Source of the DNA: Thermothelomyces thermophilus ATCC 42464
Lineage: Eukaryota; Ascomycota; Sordariomycetes; Sordariales; Chaetomiaceae
Direction: 5' to 3'
DNA: 64,000 nt
Assembly (NCBI RefSeq): GCF_000226095.1
Contig: NC_016475.1
Coordinates: 2,852,001-2,916,000 of the forward strand
In this document: positions 54,759 to 64,000 of the stretch, one piece after another
Layout: every line of letters starts with the position of its first letter
Numbering within the stretch: position 1 is the stretch's first letter
Program-made: the position numbers and the translations under genes
The notes under the pieces: model-generated
Databases searched by the model: none
Told to the model about the DNA's origin: nothing
The model's input: only the letters and a program-made list of their open reading frames with translations

Positions 54759-56752
54759 ATGGGGCTGCTCGTCGAGTATGGGCATTACATCCTTGCTGCC
54801 GCAGTCCTGGCCATTCTCGTTCGCGCCGTATCCGCCTCCCGCAGATCCATCAGAAGAAACGGGAAACCATTGAGGTAAAGGAGCAGCATACCGCATGTTC
54901 CTGATCACCTCTGAATCTCCTGCTGAGCAACCCCAGAAACCCCCCAGACACTCTCCCGTTACTCGGGAACGGCCTCAAGTTCCTCCAGTCCCGCTGGGAG
55001 CTGTTCGGCTGGTTCGACAGATGCCAGCGCCAGTTCGGTTACGAGACGGTCGCTCTGCACGTACCAACCCTGCCTCCGGGAGTGCTCATACATGACCCTC
55101 GGAACCTCGATTTCGTCTTCAAGAGCGAGGGGCTGTTCACCAAGGGCGATTTTGTGAAGCGGCGCTCGTGGGACTTGTTCGGTCGGCCCCTTCCCAGCCT
55201 CGTCAGTGTGCCTGGAACCGCTCTGACACCAGATAGGAAACGGCATCATCAATGCCGATGGAGATTTATGGAAGCTGCAGCGAAAAGCAGGCTCTGCTTT
55301 CCTCAACACCGCCAACCTGAGGGTGCTCACCGAAGTCGCGCTTCCTCAGTACCTGGCAGAGGCGGTCAGGCACCTGCGATCCAACGTCGGCAAGGATCCT
55401 GTAGACTTACAAAATGTCTTCCACGAGATTACCACCAAACTGATGGGAAAGATGGCCTACAACGTGCGACCGAACCCCCCCGTCCGTAGGCAAAGGTATT
55501 AATATTCTCGCTGACCAAACTGCAGATGGAGATGCACGCCGACGATGACTTTTCCAAGTGCTTCGACTACGCTTCCGGTGCCACAGCAGAGCGATTCCAA
55601 AATCCCCTATGGCCTATCAAGGAGCTGTTTGCCGGGTCCGAGATGCGCAAGTCGATAAGAGTGGTCAAAGATTTTGGTCGTCGCATTGTCACGAGTGCGG
55701 TACGGGACCGAAATGAGTTGAAATCCAAGAGAGAAAAAACGGCCGACTCTCCAGACGGGGACAGCAAGCTTGACCAGATCTCAGGCTCCCTGATCCAGTC
55801 GCTCCTCGAAGCGCTCGGCGACGAGCAGATCGTCGCCGACGCCGCCCTGACCTACCTCTCCGCCGGCCGGGACACCACAGGCCAAGCCCTCACCTGGACC
55901 TTCTATCTCCTCCTCCAGCATCCGTCAGCCGTGTCCAAGATCCGGCAGGAAGTCCAAGATCTCCTGTCTCAACATGCCGCCGCCGAGGCGGAGGAGGAGG
56001 ACCCGCCACATCCAACTAATAGTTCTCCTCCCACATCAGCATCTGCGCCGAAACCGGAAGTGGATCCAACCCTCTTCACGCCCGCGGCGCTCCCCTACAC
56101 GACGGCCGTCTTCTACGAGGCCCTCCGCCTCTTCCCGCCCATCCCCTTCGAGATCCGCCAGGCCCAGGCCGACACCACCCTGCCCGACGGCACCTTCCTG
56201 CCCAAGCACTCGGTGCTGGTCTGGTGCCTGTGGGCGATGCATCGCTCGCGCCTGACATGGGGCCCCGACGCGGACGAGTTCCGCCCGGAACGCTTCCTCA
56301 CCCGAGAAGACGGAGATGCGAAAGAAGGCGAAGTAGTAGAGAAGGAAGAGGAAATAGAAGAAGAAGAAGATGATGATGATGATGATGATGATGATAAAAC
56401 AAAACAGGAACGGAAGATCGGGAGGGAGAAAGAAGAAGTAATAGCAGCTGCGGGGAGGGCTCGTCGGACAACAAAGTTCACGCTGGGCAAGAGCTCGGCC
56501 GAGTTCCCCGTCTTCTACGGCGGGGCGCGGGCGTGCCTGGGCCGCAAGATGGCCGAGGCCATAGCCGTCCAGGTCATCCCCACCGTCTTGGTCGCGGCGG
56601 GGGTGCGGCTGGAGGGCGCTTGGGAAGGCGAGAGGAGGAGCCAGCTGAGCCTCACTCTGCCCATGGAAGGGGGCTTACCTGTCCGGGTTGTGAGGATGGG
56701 GGATGGTGGTGAGAAGAAGGTGGGAGCACATGATGGCAATGATAGTTCATGA
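54759..56752 (+). CDS. Cytochrome P450 monooxygenase, 604 aa
   Basis: Four exons: 54759-54874, 54937-55181, 55237-55463 and 55526-56752 (1,815 nt). A single N-terminal membrane anchor (YILAAAVLAILVRAV) places it on the endoplasmic reticulum. P450 landmarks are in order: WKLQRKAGSAFL (C-helix), AGRDTTGQ in the I-helix near residue 309, EALR for the ExxR motif near 394, FRPERF near 446, and the heme loop FYGGARACLG with Cys533 as the axial ligand. The set resembles the CYP52/CYP539-like alkane and fatty acid hydroxylases, but the substrate is not certain. Between the PERF motif and the heme loop there is an extra acidic and basic segment of roughly 45-50 residues, partly coded by a GAT repeat, where relatives usually have about 20 residues in total. 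A second Pro/Ser-rich expansion precedes the ExxR motif. Confidence 0.85.
56370..56396 (+). repeat. GAT repeat coding polyaspartate in the P450
   Basis: Nine GAT triplets inside the heme-domain insert of the P450 gene, flanked by GAA/GAG-rich codons for Glu. Confidence 0.85.
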
Positions 56753-59700
56753 CGATTATTAATTATGAGGTGTTGAAATAGCAAGGCGCGTGATATAGAT
56801 GTAGGTCTGCGTTCTTTTATGTTCCACAGTGGGCTTATATTAGATCACGGTGTTTTCCTGGGTTCGTCGAGCCTGTCGGATTATCGAATTACCAGGTCGG
56901 GAGAGTTGGGGATGTGCCTTGTGACGTTCACGGCCCGTGGCCTGCCTCATCTCTGCCTGATAATACGGAATAACCAACTTGCTTCCCATTTGTTCACGTC
57001 CCAAAATTTGAATTAATAGGGCGTACTGAGCAAGCTTGGTAAGGAGTAATTAGACCCGATCCAACCTGCATCGCGGAGGCTCGTTCAATGCGAGTGTGCC
57101 TCATATACAGCCCACAGTTCTCGAAGGTTGCCTCACGGGAGCTGGTTCTCGGTTTTGGGATCCATCACAACTAGTTGTAAGTCGAATGGTCAGCTCCCAT
57201 ATTCTACGGTTTACACGTACTAATAATTGTCGGCTGCGAGGTGCTAATTATTGGTTGCAAAGGTACTGTACTTCGGGTAATTATCTCTACCATGAACCAA
57301 TAACACCTCTAGCAACACAACAACAGTGCTCCACTGCTCTTCGTTTCGTGTTGTAAGTCTCTAGCTGCAGAAGACTGAGACATGAAAGGTGGGCAGAATG
57401 AACAAAAAACAAAAAAACAAAAAAACAAGCTTTCCGCAGCTGCGTGTTGTCTCAATACATGTCTCACCAAGTCCAGGTGACACCCATCTTAGACGAACAG
57501 CAAAGAGAGAGTAACATTTTACTGTGGATAATCATATCATGCTCCCCGAGTGCATCCAGCGGGAATCAAAGAGTGGCAAGAGATCGCCGGGTCTCGGAGG
57601 AGGGGAGGGGGAGGGGAGGTAAGAAGAGGAAAGGAAAGGGAAAGGGAGATCTGCGCTGTTTCCATCTCCCATCCAAGGGCCTCCATGGGGCAGGCAATGC
57701 CAGGTTTGGACACGCTGCACCCGTCCGGGTTTAGAGAGGGAGAGGGATAGATGCTAACGGATAGGTGGTCAGGAAATGGCAACTCGCTGAGGATGGGGGA
57801 GGGTGAGTGGGTAGTATAGGTAGTATAGGTAGTAAGCGCCTAACTGGCAGCAACACGCGGATGTCACATTGTACATACAGGCGCTGGAACCGGCGGCTCG
57901 AGCCGTCTCGTGGGAAGCTAGGGAACGATGAACCGTCTGTCGAATCGGTCTAGTGTAGCAGGGCATCCCGGAGCAAAAGACCCTTCTGCCAAACCGGAAA
58001 TAAGTCACGACCAATGACGTGAAACGACCGGCAACTGAAGGCTCGGACTAACGACGGAACCAGTTTTCCTGTTGGAGCGAGGTGACTCTCGGCGACTAGT
58101 GTACAAGCAAACTCCAGGCGGACGCGGCGAGGGCCATGTGGGACAATGAACACATACCTAGTGTAGTTACCGGGTACGTTCAGTGTCCAGGGTATGTGTG
58201 AGCATGCATGAATGTATGTACAGTATACTACCTGCCGGAGTCTAGTGGATTGTGTACGTCCGTATGTATGTACACTACAGTACGGTGCATGCGCTGTATG
58301 GTGGACCGGTCGCCCCGCCAGGCGAGCCCAGAACCGCCTTGCCTTTACGGAATACGGAATAACTAGACCTAGGTTTCTCGGGATCTGGGGTCGGTGGAGG
58401 AGTGCGGCCTGTCCCGTCTGGGCGCGCCTTGCCGAAGCGACCAATTTCGGTTTCATTTGTTGTATATTGGTACCACGCGTACTCATCGACATTTCCGTCC
58501 GTCAGCAGATCGCCCTGCGAATCCCTCTGTCGGTTTCGCATCCATACAGTTCTTTCCGGAGCACGCCACTGTGTATCCGTCTCGGGAGTGCTCTCCTTAA
58601 TCGACGGGTGCCGAGTCCAGCGCAGTCGCTTAGGCATCGGGAATGGGGCGCCAACGAGGTGGGCAGGGCTCGAGCACGTTTCGCGGACTCGAGAGGCCTC
58701 CAAATCACCCATTTCAGAAACAATTGCAGCGCCGAGAGTTCTGGAATGGGAGAACTCGGCCATCGTCGGGTCCAACACACCAGCGCACGGTGAAGTTGGG
58801 CCGCTGCCAAGATGTCCCGAGTCGGCGGATGTCGGGGGATCGGCAGATGCCCCAAAACGATCCACACAACGGAATACACTAGGACCGAGACGGACTGCCG
58901 GCTCAAACGGGCTGCCTTTCAATAACGGGAGAACGGGGCTGCGTGGGTACTGCCCTCCCGTGTGCGACGGGTTCTGCTGCAAGGGGAGGTCAGAGGAAGG
59001 AAGAAACCGGAAGACGACTACCTTGTGTGCCGCACCCCCCGGGGTGAATTTCAGACGCGGGTTCCCCCCGTAATAATGATCCGCTGCACTAGCCAAGTAG
59101 TGCGAAAGTCGTTTCTGGAGATCTGGGCCTCCTCAGCGGCTCCGAGCGGCCCCGAGCGGCCTTGACCTTTTTTGGTGGTTTTCGCGGCTACACAGTAACT
59201 AGTAGGGTAAACAACGCATGCGGCAGGACTGTGCCGTACTTGGCGAACAACTTCTCGGTGCTAATCCACGGGGCCGGATGACCTTTTCGGCTGCACAATC
59301 TCTGGCCTTTCGTGATCCGACACGCCCTATTAGACCGAACAGACTCTTGTCACTCCGTTTTTTTTTTTCAAAATATCGAGACTTCCCAAAATGAGCTTTG
59401 CCTTTCCCCTGTGTACACTAGTTTCTCCCTTTTGTGTCCGCGTGACACCGCTGAGTTTGAGGAGCTGGAACTTGCACCGAGCATTGCCGTGCTCAACTCC
59501 GCCAGCCAATCATTGTATACGGATCTGGGGCAATCACATGTGGAACTCTTCGAAGAACCCGGCCCAGCGGCCGGCAAGGTCATGCTGCTGCCGGGTTACG
59601 TAAAGGCCCATGTACAACGCCCCAAAACTGATGTCACTCCCTAACACGTGGGTGGGGCGAGGAATGCCGCAGGTTCTGGCCGTTCCTGTGAGGGGGATTC

Positions 59701-61538
59701 CTTGTGTTGGTATAGAGACGCGCACGATCAAGTCCTGTGGTAATTCTGGAAGGTCGCATCCACTTCCCTGTTCATTGTAACTCTGAATGGATCTTGGGCG
59801 AGGTTTCGACGTCTTTCAGTCCTGAGATCGGGCAATGTCGGAGTGACTGTTGGTGCATAATGATTTTGCGGCTTCCCCGCTGGCCTATGACGGAATTGCA
59901 TTCTCTCCCAAGGCGGCTGCTGGTGGGGCTTGGTTAGAAGATGGCGGGGCTGCTCCTTGAAGTTGAGAAAGTTGAGAGAGGTCGCTGTCTGTTGCCTGGC
60001 TGCAATTGCCGTTGGAGTTGAGGCACGGGAGGCATCTTTTTCTGGGTGCCTGGCCGTCCCAATGTTTCAAGGCGCGCCCCGTGGCCCGGCATTTGGCGAC
60101 GGTTCCTGAGAGGATGAATACGTCGTGTACGGAGTGAGTAGTCCGTACATACGTACCTATGCGGTTGATTCGCGGGGAAAGGAGAATCTGGGCCACCGGC
60201 TTTTGGCTAGCGGCGATCAGAGCATGTCACCCGCCGGGGAGAGTTTTCATCATTGCGGGGTAAAACTTTGTCTCGTCGAAAACGGGAGAACAGGGTCGCC
60301 AAGGCCATGGGCAGCCTCAAAAAGTCGCCAAGATCTGGGCAGCCCCGAGGCCCTGGTCGCCGAAGCGATACAGGATAATTGCCCTTCGGTGTCTGGGATA
60401 TTTTTGTTCCAGCGGACTGATGCGGCAGGAGCCCTGCAGGATCATCGTCCAATCGCAAAGGCCCGAGCTTAAGCCCCTCGAACATCAGCCATGCTCGGTG
60501 TAAGGAGCACGCCCCTTCCTGATCAGAAGTCCTCCGACACTAATACGGATAGAGGCCGAAGCAAACACTAGTAACCGTAAATGGACAGTACCGGCCTTGT
60601 ATGTACACGACTACATGGGATACACAGGTACTTAAACGAACCGTGCCATGATAAACCTATGACAGGATCCTTAGTGCAATGGGTCATGTGGCTCTCTCAG
60701 CCTCTCAAGTCGAGGCCTAGTGTAGACGTTATCGTTGCTGTTGCCGGGGTAGCTCCACTTCCCGATCGGGTCGCTGAAACCAACATCTCAGATTGTCCCT
60801 GCTTTTCCCGGCCGGCCACTGCATCGAGCAAATGAGGACGGGTTGGAGATACTGGAAGGAGGGACGAAAACCCATGGCAATGGCAGGGCACATTGATTGC
60901 ATCCTAAGCACGCTTTGTGTACGACTTAACTACAGGCAGGCCTTGATCCATGCTGGGCAGAGCGTCCAGCTGTGGCTGCCGAAACGGGTTTGGGTAACGG
61001 AAGCGGCACCCGAATAGAAGGCTCGAACGGTGAAGCGAAACCAAGAGTGGCAAACCTGGGAAGGTTAATGACAACAATGATTGTGTAGGCACCTACGTAC
61101 ATGTATGTACATACCTATGTACGGCGGTCAGCCTTTCCGTCTGTGCACCATCCAAACACGGCGCCCAACCGAGCGTATGTCAGACCTAAGGGCAACCCAC
61201 TGCACGGCGGGACGACGACGGCTCGAGTTTTGTCGCATTCGACGCACACCCCAAGATCAATTCCATCCAGAGACTGTGTGATTGCATTATCGCCGCCGCC
61301 TAGCCAGCCCGTAACCGACCTATGAGACTGGGGCGTCGCCGTAGTCCTTCCCGAACGGTGACAGGGGTGCCGTCAACGAGCTCCGGAAACATTTCGTGCC
61401 CCAGCCGCCCAATCACCGCCCGCCCGACTCGTCATCCACCGGTATCCGGGCTCCGTTCCGGCCTGGCGCACGTTCAGTTCCCCGTGGAATGCTGTCGTCA
61501 CTCGTCATTGGACGTGACTTCGCTCACGGCCCCACGGC
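56753..61538. other. Gene-poor spacer
   Basis: No gene is supported in 4.8 kb. It carries short AAACAAAAAAC runs near 57405-57430, purine-rich runs near 57595-57650, ATGT repeats with TCCGTA at about 58212-58280, a TACGGAATACGGAATAA doublet near 58345, TAGTCCGTA at 60139-60147, and ACAT repeats at about 61095-61120. Overlapping long frames on both strands at 58275-59096 begin at non-ATG codons and have no recognisable domain. Confidence 0.45.
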
Positions 61539-61546
61539 TTTATATA
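61539..61546 (+). promoter_or_regulatory. TATA box of PEP carboxykinase gene
   Basis: TTTATATA about 190 nt before the ATG at 61733, followed by a CT-rich leader. A TATA promoter suits a strongly carbon-regulated gluconeogenic gene. I found no clear CCG-N7-CCG pair, the site used by AcuK/AcuM-type regulators. Confidence 0.5.
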
Positions 61547-61732
61547 CTCTCGCTCCTCGACCTCGGGTGCAGCAGGACGGTCTAAACGGTCTATCTTCTG
61601 CTATCAGCACTTTGACATCCCGAAGCTTTTTATCCCCTGTCATCCCCAGCAGGAAGTGGATTTGCCGTTAGCCCACATTGCCGAACTGCGAAGCCACCCG
61701 AACTCGAGCTCAGCAGAAAGCACTTAAGAACC

Positions 61733-64000
61733 ATGAACGGCCCCGTCGCCAGAACCGACTCTCCCTACACTGATCCCTCCGTCAAAGGTCCTCGTACCAA
61801 GCTTCTTAGTAACAGATCTCCCGCCGTCGCCGCCGCCGCCAACAGTGAGTCGTCCCGGTGGCCAAGTATGCTTCCAATCCTTCGTCGTCCATCGCTGACA
61901 CTGGGGCTTCACCTCAACAGTGGTCAACACCGTCAACAAGACAGGCCTCCATCCTGGTGGCATTGTGTTAGTGCCCTCACGACCCTTCGTTCTTGATACA
62001 TGTTCTAACTGGAAGTGATGCAGGCCCCACCCAAAGACTGAGCTAGGTATGGACTACGAAAGCATCACCGAGACGTTTCGACGTCGATGGCGGCTCTCGG
62101 AATTGCCCTTCTAACACGTGACGCAGAGGAGGAACTCCACGAGAAAGCTCACATCGACTACACCAGAGTCGCAATCGTGAGTCCCTTCGACTATGCCCTC
62201 GTTCTCTTGGTTCAAACCACTGACGGTATCTTTCACCAGATCCCAAACCCTTCAGTCGCCGCGCTCTACGAAGATGCACTCGTATACGAGACAGGCACTG
62301 CCATCACCTCATCCGGTGCCTTGACTGCTTACTCCGGCAAGAAGACCGGCCGGTCACCGCAGGACAAGCGCATTGTCAAGGAGCCCACATCCGAAAACGA
62401 CATCTGGTATGTGCTCTTCTTTGCCCCCCGTCTACCTTTGCCTTTTTACCCAGCGGTAGCAAAATCGCACTGTCAAACAGCCTGCTGACGATTTTTCGAT
62501 AGGTGGGGACCCGTCAACAAGCCTATGGACCCAGAGGTAAGAACAGCAGCAGTTCCTGTCACTTTCCTTTCCCAAGAGTCCCAACCCTCGGCCCGACTCT
62601 ACCCGTTGAACGCTTCGGCGCCGTTCTTGGTCCCGAGTTGCATCGAGCGCAGTTTTGTCAGGTCGACTATATGCCGTCGCTCTCAATTGCGGCCAAAATC
62701 TGGCCCAATTGCCAATGGACGTCATTTGTCCTTGGCGTTGCGCACATCACGCGAGCGATCGGATAGCCGGATGCTGCGATAGCCGGCTGCGACGTGCGGC
62801 GACATCATCGTTTGAGTCGTGCGTTTTGCCGCGGCCTGCCGGATCCCCCACCTTTGTCGCTGTCGTCATACCCTGCATCCCCTCGTCCCAATTGGGTCTC
62901 CACTTCCCCCAATAGCCGATCGTCTCGTTCCGCCCCCGCAAAATGCCCACCCTACCAATCACATGTCATTCTCGATCGTGGAACCAGTTTCGCTAACCAC
63001 AAATGGTCTCGCGTATAGATCTGGAAGATCAACCGTGAGCGCGCCGTCGATTATCTCAACACCCGGAGTCGCATCTACGTCGTTGATGGATATGCCGGCT
63101 GGGATGAGAAGTACCGCATCAAGGTGCGCGTCGTCTGCGCGCGCGCCTACCACGCCCTCTTCATGCGCAACATGCTCATCCGCCCGTCACGGGAGGAGCT
63201 CGAGCATTTCCACCCCGATTACACAATCTACAATGCCGGGCGTTTCCCCGCCAACCGCTACACCCACGGCATGACCTCAGCCACGTCGGTTGCTATCAAC
63301 TTCGCCGAGAAGGAGATGGTCATCTTGGGTACCGAGTACGCCGGCGAGATGAAGAAGGGCATCTTCACCGTCATGTTCTACGAGGGTCCCATCAAGCACA
63401 ACATCTTGACTCTGCACTCGTCCGCCAACGAGGGCAAGGACGGCGACGTCACCCTCTTCTTCGGTCTGTCCGGCACTGGCAAGACCACCCTGTCGGCCGA
63501 CCCCAACCGGCGCCTGATCGGCGACGACGAGCACTGCTGGAGCGATCGCGGCATCTTCAACATCGAAGGCGGCTGCTACGCCAAGACGATCGGCCTCTCG
63601 GCCGAGAAGGAGCCCGATATCTACAACGCCATCCGCTTCGGCTCCGTTCTGGAGAACGTCGTCTTTGACCAGGAGACGCGCGAGGTTGACTACGACGACT
63701 CGACCCTGACCGAGAACACGCGCTGCGCCTATCCGATCGAGTACATCAGCAACGCCAAGATCCCCTGCCTGTCCAACAACCACCCGTCCAACATCATCCT
63801 GCTCACCTGCGACGCTAGGGGCGTCCTCCCCCCCATCTCTAAGCTCAACAGCGCTCAGACCATGTTCCACTTCATCAGCGGCTACACCTCCAAGATGGCC
63901 GGTACCGAGGACGGCGTGCTCGAGCCGCAGGCGACCTTCTCGTCTTGCTTCGCGCAGCCCTTCCTCGCGCTGCACCCGATGCGCTACGCCAAGATGCTGG
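61733..64000 (+). CDS. PCK1: Phosphoenolpyruvate carboxykinase (ATP), N-terminal 471 residues
   Basis: Exons: 61733-61844, 61921-61966, 62024-62046, 62127-62176, 62240-62406, 62503-62536 and 63019 to the window edge. The enzyme converts oxaloacetate plus ATP to PEP, CO2 and ADP, the committed step of gluconeogenesis (acuF in Aspergillus, acu-6 in Neurospora). The 5' part codes [29 protein letters not shown], then [16 protein letters not shown]. The large exon carries [20 protein letters not shown], the kinase-1a P-loop [11 protein letters not shown] near residue 293, the kinase-2 metal site [11 protein letters not shown], and [14 protein letters not shown]. These are diagnostic of the ATP-dependent family. 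Against the usual length of about 550-600 residues, roughly the last 90 are missing because the window ends. The sixth intron is unusually long (482 nt). Confidence 0.95.

Noticed and set aside
58275-59096. Overlapping long open frames on both strands (273 and 223 codons)
   Set aside because: The minus frame begins at TTG and neither frame has a domain or protein-like composition. Mirror-image open frames of this kind arise by chance in GC-rich DNA.
61150-61733. CCG-N7-CCG (AcuK/AcuM) sites in the PEP carboxykinase promoter
   Set aside because: Several CCG triplets are present, but I found spacings of 4, 9, 10, 11 and 13, not 7.
1-64000. tRNA, rRNA and CRISPR arrays
   Set aside because: I looked for T-loop-like GGTTCRANYCC boxes and for regular direct repeats with spacers and found none convincing. 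A tRNA or covariance-model scan was not possible here.

Overview
The window looks like nuclear DNA of a filamentous ascomycete, most probably a sordariomycete of the Sordariales/Chaetomiaceae type. The reasons are GC-rich coding exons cut by many short GT-AG introns (about 50-100 nt), long gene-free spacers with many short repeats, and fungus-specific genes: a GH55 exo-beta-1,3-glucanase, a C2H2/fungal_trans regulator, filamentous-fungus ATG13 and HSE1, and a fungal cytochrome P450. The genus is an inference from style. No rRNA, tRNA or CRISPR array was recognised.

Layout. Positions 1-8,800 are a degenerate accessory zone: a LINE RNase H scrap, a broken gene of unknown function, one plausible small hypothetical gene, and a decayed NACHT (STAND NTPase) gene whose stops fit repeat-induced point mutation. 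Positions 8,800-17,100 hold four genes: a small Ala/Pro/Glu-rich protein (+), a DUF2461 protein (-), an intronless phytanoyl-CoA dioxygenase-like protein (+) and a secreted GH55 glucanase (-). After a 4.7 kb gene-poor stretch come a C2H2 transcription factor (+, 21.9-25.2 kb) and, convergent with it, HSE1 of ESCRT-0 (-, 26.3-28.9 kb). Next are a mitochondrial 2-oxodicarboxylate carrier (-) diverging from a 1,610-residue ankyrin/RCC1/double-BTB protein (+, 33.0-37.9 kb), then ATG13 (+), an F-box-like protein with a long acidic tail (+), and BUD22 (-). BUD22 diverges from centrin CDC31 (+). Centrin converges on a membrane protein carrying a methyltransferase-like motif (-), which is followed by a cytochrome P450 (+). 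A second gene-poor stretch of about 5 kb leads to ATP-dependent PEP carboxykinase (+), which runs off the right edge.

These are mostly unlinked housekeeping genes: gluconeogenesis, mitochondrial transport, autophagy, endosomal sorting, ribosome biogenesis, spindle pole body, wall glucan turnover. I see no operon-like or biosynthetic cluster and no convincing new multi-gene system. The most notable items are an 11-nt microexon next to a GC-AG intron in the carrier gene, a 60-nt candidate intron that would remove an in-frame stop from the F-box-like gene, a microsatellite-coded acidic insert in the P450 heme domain, and a short intergenic motif (TAATCCGTA/TACTCCGTA) scattered across the spacers, often beside ACAT/ATGT tetranucleotide repeats.

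Most exon boundaries below were worked out by hand from splice sites, reading phase and family conservation. For each multi-exon gene given with exon coordinates the summed exon length is a multiple of three, except PEPCK, which is cut by the window edge.
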